Of a stretch of 64,000 nucleotides of DNA, positions 18,640-26,034 are shown piece after piece. A program made the translations under genes and the position numbers. The notes under the pieces were generated by a model that did no database searches, was not told the DNA's origin, and was given only the letters and a program-made list of their open reading frames with translations. Source of the DNA: Pseudomonadota bacterium (GTDB taxonomy: Bacteria; Pseudomonadota; Gammaproteobacteria; Steroidobacterales; Steroidobacteraceae). Numbering within the stretch: the first letter of the stretch is position 1; each line of letters starts with the position of its first letter. The DNA is taken from contig JAJZFQ010000259.1 in NCBI GenBank assembly GCA_021805275.1, forward strand, positions 62,001 through 126,000, written 5' to 3'.

Positions 18640-19645
18640 GCGGCGTGGCATCGAGCTCGTCTGCCCAGCAGGCAGTCTGGCGGCGCTGCATGCGGCGGTC
18701 GACAACGGCGCCGATGCCGTTTACCTCGGCTTTCGTGACGGCCTGAATGCCCGCAATTTCCCCGGCTTGAATTTCTCAGCTGACGACGCGCGCAGCGGCA
18801 TCGAATACGCGCACCGGCACGGGGTGCGGGTGTTCGTCGCCCTGAACGTCTATCCGCGGCCGAGCCGCTGGTCGGCGGCCACCGCCGCGGTCGATGCGGC
18901 GGCTGATGTGGGCGCCGATGCGCTCATTCTCGCCGACGCAGGGCTGCTTGGCTACGCCGCAGAGCGCCATCCTCAGCTCAACCGGCACCTGTCGGTACAG
19001 GCTTCGGCGTGCAACTGGGGCGCGCTGAAGTTCTACCAGGAGCGCTTCGGCATTCGGCGCGCGGTGCTGCCGCGTGTCCTGTCGGTGACGCAGGTGCAGC
19101 GCGTGATCGAGCGCAGCGGCGTCGAGATCGAAGTCTTCGGATTTGGCAGTCTGTGCATCATGGTCGAGGGGCGCTGTGCGCTCTCGGCACACGTGACGGG
19201 CGAGTCGCCCAACACGCACGGCGTGTGTTCACCGGCGCATGCCGTGCGCTGGACGGAACGGCCGAGCGGCCGGCAGGCGCGTTTGAGCGGGGTGCTCATC
19301 GATGAGTTCGCCCCGGGCGAGGCGGCGGGCTACCCGACGCTGTGCAAGGGCCGCTTCGAGACGCTCGGCACGATCATGCATGCGCTCGAGGAGCCGACCA
19401 GTCTCAACGTGCTCGACATTCTGCCGCAGCTGCTCAGTGCCGGCGTGAGCGCCATCAAGGTGGAAGGGCGTCAGCGCGGCCCGGCCTACGTGGCGCAGGT
19501 GACCCGAGCGCTGCGCGCAGCCCTCGACGCGTGCCGGCGTGATCCGGCCGCCTACCGGCCGCCGGCCGCGCATGCCGCCGCGCTCGAGCGGCTGGCCGAG
19601 GGGCATACCCATACCCTAGGGGCGTACAGCAGGCCGTGGCAATGA
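18632..19645 (+). CDS. ubiU: Oxygen-independent ubiquinone hydroxylase subunit UbiU (peptidase U32 family)
   Basis: A 337-residue protein of the U32 family. With UbiV it hydroxylates the quinone ring without O2, using prephenate-derived oxygen in E. coli. The four iron-sulfur cysteines are conserved at residues 175, 182, 199 and 238 with exactly the spacing of the E. coli 4Fe-4S ligands (169, 176, 193, 232). The ATG at 18632 gives the family N-terminus ([20 protein letters not shown]); longer in-frame starts lie inside ubiD. Thirteen bases separate it from ubiV. Confidence 0.95.
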   Translation: MAERRGIELVCPAGSLAALHAAVDNGADAVYLGFRDGLNARNFPGLNFSADDARSGIEYAHRHGVRVFVALNVYPRPSRWSAATAAVDAAADVGADALILADAGLLGYAAERHPQLNRHLSVQASACNWGALKFYQERFGIRRAVLPRVLSVTQVQRVIERSGVEIEVFGFGSLCIMVEGRCALSAHVTGESPNTHGVCSPAHAVRWTERPSGRQARLSGVLIDEFAPGEAAGYPTLCKGRFETLGTIMHALEEPTSLNVLDILPQLLSAGVSAIKVEGRQRGPAYVAQVTRALRAALDACRRDPAAYRPPAAHAAALERLAEGHTHTLGAYSRPWQ

Positions 19646-19658
19646 GAGGTGTCCTGCA

Positions 19659-20522
19659 ATGAAGCTGTCGGTCGGTCCGCTGTTGTACTACTGGGAGCGC
19701 GCGGAAGTGTTCGCCTTCTACCGCGCACTCGCATCGGCGCCGGTCGACAGCGTGTACCTCGGCGAAGTGGTGTGCTCAAAGCGCAGAGCGCTGCGGCAGA
19801 CGGACTGGGCGGCCATCGCGCGCGATCTCGCCGCTGCGGGCAAGGAGGTCATCTTCTCGACGCTTGCGCTGATGGAGGCCGAATCGGAGCTGGCGGCGCT
19901 CGGCCGTGTCGCGACCGGGAACGTGACCATCGAGGCGAACGACATGGCGGCGGTCCAACTTGCCGGCGGCCACCCGTTTGTCGCCGGCCCGCACCTGAAT
20001 GTCTACAACGGGCAGACGCTGCGGTTGCTCGGCGCCCTGGGCGCACGGCGCTGGGTGGCGCCGCTGGAACTCGACACGCCTGCGCTCGGGGAACTGCTTG
20101 TCGAGCGCCCGGACGGGATGGAGTGCGAGGTATTTGCGTACGGCCGGATGCCGCTGGCGTTCTCGGCGCGTTGCTTCAGCGCGCGCGTACGGCAGCGCAA
20201 CAAGGACGAATGCAGCTTCGTGTGCGGCGAGGACCGGGATGGTTTGACCGTCTATACGCGCGAACACGAGCCCCTGTTTGCGCTGAACGGCGTGCAGACT
20301 CAGTCGGCGCAGGTCTGCAATCTCATCGACCGGGTGCGGGAGCTCGAGTGCGTCGGGGTGGACATCCTGCGCCTCTCGCCCCAGTCGGATGCGGCGGTGT
20401 CATTCGCACAGGTGATTGATGCGTTCGCCCGGGCCGGACGCGGGGAGACTGCCGCGGCGTGCCCGCCGAGCGCGCTGCCGGGCGGCTACTGCAGCGGCCC
20501 GGTGCTCGAGGGACACCGCTGA
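19659..20522 (+). CDS. ubiV: Oxygen-independent ubiquinone hydroxylase subunit UbiV (peptidase U32 family)
   Basis: A 287-residue partner of UbiU. The cluster ligands are visible at Cys39, Cys172, Cys185 and Cys189; Cys39 and the 13- and 4-residue spacings equal those of E. coli UbiV (39, 180, 193, 197). The N-terminus KLSVGPLLYYWERAEVFAFY matches the family. It is the last gene of ubiD-ubiU-ubiV and converges with ubiT, with only four bases between the stop codons and no room for a terminator. Confidence 0.95.
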   Translation: MKLSVGPLLYYWERAEVFAFYRALASAPVDSVYLGEVVCSKRRALRQTDWAAIARDLAAAGKEVIFSTLALMEAESELAALGRVATGNVTIEANDMAAVQLAGGHPFVAGPHLNVYNGQTLRLLGALGARRWVAPLELDTPALGELLVERPDGMECEVFAYGRMPLAFSARCFSARVRQRNKDECSFVCGEDRDGLTVYTREHEPLFALNGVQTQSAQVCNLIDRVRELECVGVDILRLSPQSDAAVSFAQVIDAFARAGRGETAAACPPSALPGGYCSGPVLEGHR

Positions 20523-20526
20523 GGCG

Positions 20527-21030
20527 CTAGCGGGGCGGCCGGTGCCGCTCGAAGGGGCTGCGCGGTGGAGGCGGCAGGGGACGCAGCGCGGCGCGCACGA
20601 GTCGCGCCGCTCCAGCCGGTACGAGCGCCGCGAGGTGCCCTCGCCAGTCCCACTCGAGCGCATCCAGCGCGTTCTTGATGACCAATCCAGTCTCGGTCTC
20701 GCCCTCCAGACTCAGCCGTCGCTGGAAGAACAGCGTATCGGAGTCTTCCGTGCGCGAAGCGAGCCGCGCGAAATCGGCCAGCCGTCCGCGCAGGGTGACG
20801 TGCGGCTCGCTGCCCGGGGGGGCCACCTTCAGCGCCCCGCCGGCGACGCTCAGGTGCAATTGCACCGGGGCGTCCGTGACACAGATGCGCACCCGCTTGC
20901 CCTCGATCTGCGCCAGCGCGGCACCGATGTTCTGGCCACGCGCCAAGTGATTGAACAGACGGACGAACAGTTGACCGAACGGGTCCAGGTCCGCGAGCCA
21001 CGGCGCACGACGGGGCGGAAAGGCAATCAT
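20527..21030 (-). CDS. ubiT: Anaerobic ubiquinone accessory factor UbiT (SCP2 sterol-carrier domain)
   Basis: A 167-residue lipid-binding protein (E. coli UbiT is 174) that carries the hydrophobic ubiquinone intermediates in the oxygen-independent pathway. The SCP2 fold is visible from LFNHLARGQNIGAALAQIEG to TLFFQRRLSLEGETETGLVI. The ATG at 21030 is preferred over an in-frame ATG at 21087, because the latter lies across the FNR box and before a plausible TACCAT -10. It is divergent from the FNR-type gene and converges with ubiV, completing a ubiD-U-V-T set. Confidence 0.92.
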   Translation of the reverse strand: MIAFPPRRAPWLADLDPFGQLFVRLFNHLARGQNIGAALAQIEGKRVRICVTDAPVQLHLSVAGGALKVAPPGSEPHVTLRGRLADFARLASRTEDSDTLFFQRRLSLEGETETGLVIKNALDALEWDWRGHLAALVPAGAARLVRAALRPLPPPPRSPFERHRPPR

Positions 21031-21063
21031 GGGCCAATGGTAGCGGGGCGAGGGGCGCGAAAA

Positions 21064-21077
21064 TTGATCCGTGTCAA
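21064..21077. promoter_or_regulatory. FNR/ANR box between ubiT and the FNR gene
   Basis: TTGATCCGTGTCAA matches the FNR consensus in 9 of 10 positions. On the minus strand a TACCAT -10 (21037-21042) would put its centre near -41 for ubiT. On the plus strand a TATACT -10 (21117-21122) would put it near -60 for the regulator gene. One site could therefore serve both directions, as class II for ubiT and class I for fnr. Confidence 0.75.
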
Positions 21078-21130
21078 GTCCTGACAATCCGCATCGGGCC
21101 GCGCGGCGCGCGACGATATACTCCCCCGGC

Positions 21131-21868
21131 GTGAGCGCGAAGCGTCAACCCAGCGGAACCGTCGCACCAGCATGCGTGTCGTGCCGTGATTGTGCGCTGA
21201 AGCCCATTTGCCTGCCGGCGCACCTCTCGGGCGAGGAGGCCCGCTTGCTGGAAACGGCAGTGCAGCGCGGGCGCCAGCTGCCGACGGGTGTCGCGCTGAT
21301 GCGCGCCGGTGAGCCCATGGCGGCGCTGTTCGTGGTGCGCAGCGGTTCGGCCAAGCGTTACAGCGTCACGCTCCAGGGCGCCGAGCAGGTGCACGGATTC
21401 GTTCTGCCCGGGGAGGCGGTCGGCCTGGAGGGTTTTGCGAGCGGTCGTTACACCTGCGAGGTGAGCGCGCTCGAGCCGCTCAGCTATTGCCGCGTCCCGA
21501 TGCGCAGGCTGGAGCCGCTGCTCGAGCGGCTGCCCGGGTTGCGGCGTGAAATTCTGCGTCTGCTCGGCCAGGCGCTCGAGGAATCTCAGCGGTTGCGCTG
21601 CGAGCTGGCGCAGATCGACGCCCGTGGACGCGTTGCGCATTTCCTCGCCGACCTTTCGGGTCGGCTTGCGCGGCGTGGACTCTCCCCCGTCGAGTTCCGT
21701 CTCAGCATGAGCCGCGCCGATATCGCGCGTCACCTCGGTCTCACACTCGAAACCGTCAGTCGCGCGCTCGGCACCTTCAAACGGGAAGGCTGGCTGCGGG
21801 TGCGCGCCCGCGACATCAGTGTACTGCGACCCGATGCCCTCGCCGCACTCGGCGGCGGGTTCGCCTGA
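21131..21868 (+). CDS. fnr: FNR/ANR-type oxygen-sensing transcription regulator
   Basis: A 245-residue Crp/FNR-family activator that binds DNA as a dimer when its oxygen-labile 4Fe-4S cluster is intact. Cluster ligands are visible as Cys18, Cys21 and Cys27, plus Cys120 (LSYCRVP, matching E. coli Cys122). A cyclic-nucleotide-binding-like beta barrel follows (about residues 45-135), then a dimer helix and a helix-turn-helix with the ETVSRALG recognition helix, whose Glu, Ser and Arg read TTGAT half-sites. The GTG at 21131 is preferred; another in-frame GTG at 21071 falls inside the FNR box. Confidence 0.93.
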   Translation: MSAKRQPSGTVAPACVSCRDCALKPICLPAHLSGEEARLLETAVQRGRQLPTGVALMRAGEPMAALFVVRSGSAKRYSVTLQGAEQVHGFVLPGEAVGLEGFASGRYTCEVSALEPLSYCRVPMRRLEPLLERLPGLRREILRLLGQALEESQRLRCELAQIDARGRVAHFLADLSGRLARRGLSPVEFRLSMSRADIARHLGLTLETVSRALGTFKREGWLRVRARDISVLRPDALAALGGGFA

Positions 21869-21880
21869 GCAACGCGACCG

Positions 21881-23758
21881 TCACACTCCCGGGGCGCTCG
21901 GGCGCAGCTGCAGCCGGAACGGCCAGGCATGCGGCACGATCGCCGCGTGCAGTGATCCGGCGTCGATGGAGATCCGGTCGGCGAAACGTTGCAGGCGGCG
22001 CAGCAACCGGCGCATGCGCAGCAGATCGGCCGCGCTGGCCTGCTCAATCCGCAGCGTCAACCGCGCCGGGGTCTCGCGCAGCACCGCGCCGAGATCAGCA
22101 CCAATGCGCCGCAGTGCCCGGCCCGGCAGCGCGTGCAGCCGCAGATCGAGCACCAGCGAGGCTTCGTGCGCCTCCACGGGGCTCACCGTGACCTCTCCGG
22201 CGCGAGCGCGGCGCAGGGTGCGCGCGAGGCGCGCGAGGCGATCGCCGGCCGATTGCGTCTGGGCCTGTGCCACGGCGCCGAAGTGCCTGCGGGCGTAGTC
22301 CTGCATCGAAAGTCCCACGATCCAATCGCCGACCACGACCGGCAGCTGCCAGGGCTTCAGCCACGGAATCGTGCGCAGGAAATGCCACTGACGGATCGGG
22401 CCGCCGGGCAGGATTCCGCGCCACAGCAGGCGCAGCAGGATGGCCAGGCCGGTTGCCGCGCTGTACTCCATGCTGCCGGCGGGTCGGCCGAAGACGCGGC
22501 GCTTGTTGATGATGCGCCGTGCGATCGCTCCATCGGCGAGCAAACGGCGGTGCAGCTCCCGGTAGCCGTCGATGAGCTGCTCGCGACTCATGTTCAACGG
22601 CTCGACGTTGGTATCGAGCTTGGTGTTGTCGCCCGCGCTGTCCGTCTCGCGCAGCCGGCCGGCGGTGCGCAGGCGCTCGTACAAGGGTGTACGCGGCATG
22701 GCGTGCAGCAGGCCGATCATTGCCGTCTGAATGCCCGAGCGGGCGATGAACTGGTATTGGCGCTCGAAGGTGGATGGCGTGTCGTTGTCGAAGCCGACGA
22801 TGAATCCGCCGAGCACTTCAATGCCGTGACCGTGGATGCGCCGCACCGACTCGAGCGCATCGCCGCGCATGTTCTGCACTTTGCGCATCTCGCGCAGACT
22901 GGCCTCGTCGGGCGATTCGATGCCGATGAACGTCCAACGGAATCCCGCGTCCCGCATCAGCCGCATCAGCTCCACGTCCTCGGCGAGGTTCAGCGAGGTC
23001 TCGGTGCCGAAGCTGAACGCGTAGTCGTGGTCGCGCTGATAAGCGGCGAGAAAGCGCAGCATCTGCTTGGCTACGGCGCGGTTGCCAATCAGGTTGTCGT
23101 CGACAAAGAAGATTTTACGGACACCGAGCGCGCGCAGCGCGTCGAGTTCGCGGCCGACTTGTTCGAGACTTTTCTGACGTGGCTTGCGGCCGAACATGAC
23201 GATGATGTCGCAGAACTCGCACAGGTACGGACAGCCGCGCGAGAACTGCATCGTGGCCGTGGTGTACAGATGCAGCGGCAGCAGATCGAAGCGCGGCACC
23301 GGTGAGTCGCGCAGGTCGATCGCGCCGTCCTCCCGATACAGCCTCTGGACGGTGCCGGCTTCGAAGTCCGCGCAGAAGCGCGGCCAGACGTGCTCGGCTT
23401 CCCCGGAGATGACCGAGTCGGCGAGGTCCTGGTAGCGCTCCGGGCAGAGCGAGGCGAAGCTGCCGCCGGCGACGACGAAGTGGCCGCGCGCGCGGTAGTA
23501 CTCGATGAGCTCGCGCTGGCGGGGAAACTGCACGCCCATGCCGCCAATGCCGATCAGATCCGCCTGCGGATCGAGCGGCAGCGGCTCGACGTTCTCATCG
23601 ACGATGCGGACCTGCCAGTGCGGCGGACACAGCGCGGCCAGGGTGGCGAGTCCGAGCGGCGGATTGACCGCCCGCTTGCCGGGGAGCACCTCGCTCACCG
23701 CCCAGTGGAAGTTCCAGAAGCTCTCGGGGGATTTCGGATTGATGAGGAGCAGGCGCAT
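21881..23758 (-). CDS. B12-binding radical SAM protein (DUF4070 type)
   Basis: A 625-residue enzyme with an N-terminal cobalamin-binding domain (about 1-140; LLLINPKSPESFWNFHWAV), a radical SAM domain with the cluster motif CPYLCEFC near residue 180, and a long C-terminal region ending in an Arg-rich segment of uncertain fold. The arrangement resembles the family of the hopanoid C-2 methylase HpnP, but no hopanoid genes are nearby. It lies 12 bases from the 3' end of fnr, convergent. An FNR-type palindrome about 103 bases upstream suggests anaerobic expression. Substrate unknown; methylation or another radical modification of a lipid is a guess. Confidence 0.85.
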   Translation of the reverse strand: MRLLLINPKSPESFWNFHWAVSEVLPGKRAVNPPLGLATLAALCPPHWQVRIVDENVEPLPLDPQADLIGIGGMGVQFPRQRELIEYYRARGHFVVAGGSFASLCPERYQDLADSVISGEAEHVWPRFCADFEAGTVQRLYREDGAIDLRDSPVPRFDLLPLHLYTTATMQFSRGCPYLCEFCDIIVMFGRKPRQKSLEQVGRELDALRALGVRKIFFVDDNLIGNRAVAKQMLRFLAAYQRDHDYAFSFGTETSLNLAEDVELMRLMRDAGFRWTFIGIESPDEASLREMRKVQNMRGDALESVRRIHGHGIEVLGGFIVGFDNDTPSTFERQYQFIARSGIQTAMIGLLHAMPRTPLYERLRTAGRLRETDSAGDNTKLDTNVEPLNMSREQLIDGYRELHRRLLADGAIARRIINKRRVFGRPAGSMEYSAATGLAILLRLLWRGILPGGPIRQWHFLRTIPWLKPWQLPVVVGDWIVGLSMQDYARRHFGAVAQAQTQSAGDRLARLARTLRRARAGEVTVSPVEAHEASLVLDLRLHALPGRALRRIGADLGAVLRETPARLTLRIEQASAADLLRMRRLLRRLQRFADRISIDAGSLHAAIVPHAWPFRLQLRPSAPGV

Positions 23759-23860
23759 GGCGATGAGGGAACCTGATGGGTGAGCTCGGATGGACCGGCT
23801 CCCGCCGTGGCGGGCGCAGGGTGTGCTGCGCCAGGGTACGGCGGTGTCGGGGGGCGGTTT

Positions 23861-23874
23861 TTGACCGCCGTCAA
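23861..23874. promoter_or_regulatory. FNR/DNR-like palindrome upstream of the radical SAM gene
   Basis: TTGACCGCCGTCAA is a perfect inverted repeat matching FNR/DNR-type sites (TTGAC-N4-GTCAA). On the minus strand a TACCCT -10 lies at 23833-23838, so the box centre would sit near -41.5, the same geometry as at ubiD and ubiT. It partly overlaps a GGCGGT/ACCGCC hairpin. Confidence 0.6.
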
Positions 23875-24194
23875 GTCGTGGTGCCGCCGGCCGTGATCGG
23901 CCGGTGCGCTCGAGCCGGTGCCGCGGCGGCAGGATCGTGCTACGTTTTGGGCCATGCTCACGATGAATGGCGTCCGCCGGGCTGGCGGCCGGCGGGAGCC
24001 GGATGGGCGAGCGCTTTGTCGACGATGGACTCGCGGGTGGTCAGGCCGTGGGGGGGCTCGTTGGCTTGCCGGGTGCGCGCGCCGCAGGGACCGTGACACT
24101 GGGTCTGGCGCTGGGCGACGCCCCAGCCGGCACTGCCCAGGTGCCCCGCCAGGGCCTCGCGCAAAGCTCTGCCGGTGATGGTGTGGATCGACGC

Positions 24195-24500
24195 ACGCCG
24201 CGCACCGCATGTGCGGGGTCTGGACCCTGGGCGCGCCCCATGCGAGTGAGATCCCGTTCGTCTCCGATACGCTTCGGGCGCATTACGGCAGCGCCTTCAC
24301 CCCGGCCGATGAGGCGATGTCCCGCACGCTGCAGCGGCATTGGGTGGCCTTCGCGCGCACCGAGGGGGCCGGACCGGCGCGGCGAGGCGGCTTGGCCGCG
24401 CCATCGGCCCGGCGCCGGCCGGCTGATGAACTTCACGGAGCACGGGCCGATCTTCGCGCCGCATCGGCAGTGGATCGATCTGGTGCTGCGCGCCGGATAA
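24195..24500 (+). pseudogene. Decayed carboxylesterase (type B / para-nitrobenzyl esterase) C-terminus
   Basis: One frame reads the conserved C-terminal block LGAPHASEIPFVSDTLRAHY, then TPADEAMSRTLQRHWVAFAR. The match then jumps to a second frame that reads WPRHRPGAGRLMNFTEHGP and ends at a stop at 24500, as in type B carboxylesterases. So a frameshift lies near 24370-24390. Upstream, another frame shows LPVMVWI (24169-24189), which resembles the esterase N-terminal LPVMVWIHGG motif and would mean the catalytic core was deleted. No intact frame remains. The stretch 23875-24190 is otherwise without a credible gene. Confidence 0.65.
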
Positions 24501-24605
24501 AAAAGAGCCGGGGACCTGATGGCGCAGGTGAGAGGCGGGGCAGGAAACCTGCGCCGCGCAGAGCACTCAAATCCGGTGCTGTGGTACTCAGCGGGAGGTC
24601 GCGAT

Positions 24606-25142
24606 ATGAAGCGTTTGCGGGGGATTGCCCTTGGGTGCCTGCTGGCGGTGTCTTCGGCCGCAGCCGCGGCGCACACCAGATTGCCGGCGGGCCGGCCGGC
24701 GATCTGGCGGACGTACGATATGGACGTGGATCTGCAGAATCTGCCGCGGACCTACACGTGCGACCAGCTGTGGTACGTGTTTCACGGCATTCTGCTGCGC
24801 CTCGGCGTGCCGATCGCCAGTCTCAATGTCCTGCCGTACCGCTGTAGTACGAGCCCCACGGGCGATATGCGCTCCCCGCATGTGCAGGTGAGCTTCCGCA
24901 TGCCGGCCGTGGTGCAGGGGGCCGCGGTCAAATGGTCCGAGCTGTCCGCCGTGCGCCGCCTCGTCCTCATTCGACCCGGTGAGCCGAAGAAGCTCCAGGC
25001 CGGAGACTGCCGGCTGCTGCGGCAGATTCGCGAGACGCTGCTCGCCTCCCTGCCCGTGCAGGTGGTCCACAGCAGCCTGCGCTGCGGCGCGGGGGCGCCG
25101 TTCAGCGTGACCGTGCGGACCTGGGTGGCCGCTGCGGGGTAG
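24606..25142 (+). CDS. Secreted protein of unknown function
   Basis: A 178-residue protein with a signal peptide (KRLRGIALGCLLAVSSAAAAA) and four cysteines in the mature part (TYTCDQLW, PYRCSTS, GDCRLLR, LRCGAG), pointing to a disulfide-bonded periplasmic protein. The ATG at 24606 follows a GGGAGG ribosome binding site. No family was recognised. It stands between the decayed esterase and sodB, converging with sodB over a hairpin. Confidence 0.65.
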   Translation: MKRLRGIALGCLLAVSSAAAAAHTRLPAGRPAIWRTYDMDVDLQNLPRTYTCDQLWYVFHGILLRLGVPIASLNVLPYRCSTSPTGDMRSPHVQVSFRMPAVVQGAAVKWSELSAVRRLVLIRPGEPKKLQAGDCRLLRQIRETLLASLPVQVVHSSLRCGAGAPFSVTVRTWVAAAG

Positions 25143-25160
25143 GAGCGGTGGTGTCGAGGT

Positions 25161-25203
25161 GCCGTCTGAGGAAGCGCCGCGCACTGCGGCGTCCCCAGAC
25201 GGC
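25161..25203. terminator. Nested hairpin between convergent genes
   Basis: Outer arms GCCGTCTG (25161-25168) and CAGACGGC (25196-25203) enclose an inner GCCGC/GCGGC stem. It lies between the convergent stops of the secreted-protein gene and sodB. There is no T-tract, so it may act as a bidirectional barrier rather than a classic terminator. Confidence 0.45.
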
Positions 25204-25215
25204 GAGCCAGACGGG

Positions 25216-25824
25216 TCAGGCTGCGGCGAGCTGTGCGGCGGCGAATTCGAAATTGGCGAGCTTGGCCAGAAAGTTGTCGACGAAGTCGGGGCGCCGGTTG
25301 CGGAAGTCGACGTAATAGGCGTGTTCCCACACGTCGATCACCAGCAGCGCCTTGCCCTCGCCGGTGGCGAGCGGCGAGCCTGCGTTGCCGGTCTTGGTGA
25401 CCTTCAGCCGTCCGTCCTGGGCGAGCACCAGCCAAGCCCAGCCGGAGCCGAACTGGCCGAGCGCCGCGGCCTTGAACGTCTCCTTGAACTTCTCGACGCT
25501 GCCGAAGTCGCTGACCAGCCTCTTCTCGAGGGCGCCGGGGATGCCGCCCCCTGTGGCCGAGAGGGAATTCCAGAACAGGCTGTGGTTCCAGTGCTGGCCG
25601 GCGTTATTGAATACCGGTGTGAGGTCCTCGCGCCCGTGAGCCGTGCGGACGAGCTCCTCGAGGCTCTTGCCTTTGAGCGCGTCGTTCTTCTCTACCAGAC
25701 CGTTCAGTGCGTTGACGTAGGTCTGATGGTGCTTGCCGTGATGCAATTCAAGGGTCTCCTGGCACATGCCGCGGGCGGCGAGCGCGCCAGGCGCGAAGGG
25801 AAGCGAGGGTAGAGTGAAGGTCAC
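25216..25824 (-). CDS. sodB: Superoxide dismutase (Fe/Mn family)
   Basis: A 202-residue cytoplasmic enzyme that converts superoxide to oxygen and hydrogen peroxide. Metal ligands are seen in HHGKHHQTYV (His near 28), WNHSLFW (His near 75) and DVWEHAYY (Asp and His near 160). The AALGQFGSGWAWLV segment fits the Fe-type group. The start is GTG at 25824, supported by a GGAGGA ribosome binding site six bases before it; the frame stays open far upstream only as an antisense reading of the chloride-channel gene. Monocistronic. Confidence 0.95.
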   Translation of the reverse strand: MTFTLPSLPFAPGALAARGMCQETLELHHGKHHQTYVNALNGLVEKNDALKGKSLEELVRTAHGREDLTPVFNNAGQHWNHSLFWNSLSATGGGIPGALEKRLVSDFGSVEKFKETFKAAALGQFGSGWAWLVLAQDGRLKVTKTGNAGSPLATGEGKALLVIDVWEHAYYVDFRNRRPDFVDNFLAKLANFEFAAAQLAAA

Positions 25825-26034
25825 GGTGGCTCCTCCGTCGATGAAACCGATCCCGGTTGGGCGGGCTCCGAAGGCTAGGAGACTTTTTGGAATTTGTCTA
25901 GGAGTCTGCCCGCGGGGCTTCGGGCATAATCGCGCGCTCAGGAACCTGTCCCCGCTCCGGGGAAGGCGATTCAGCTGAAGGTCCAGGCCCGAAAACTCGC
26001 CCGCCATCCGCTCGCCCTGCTGCTGCGGCTGCGC

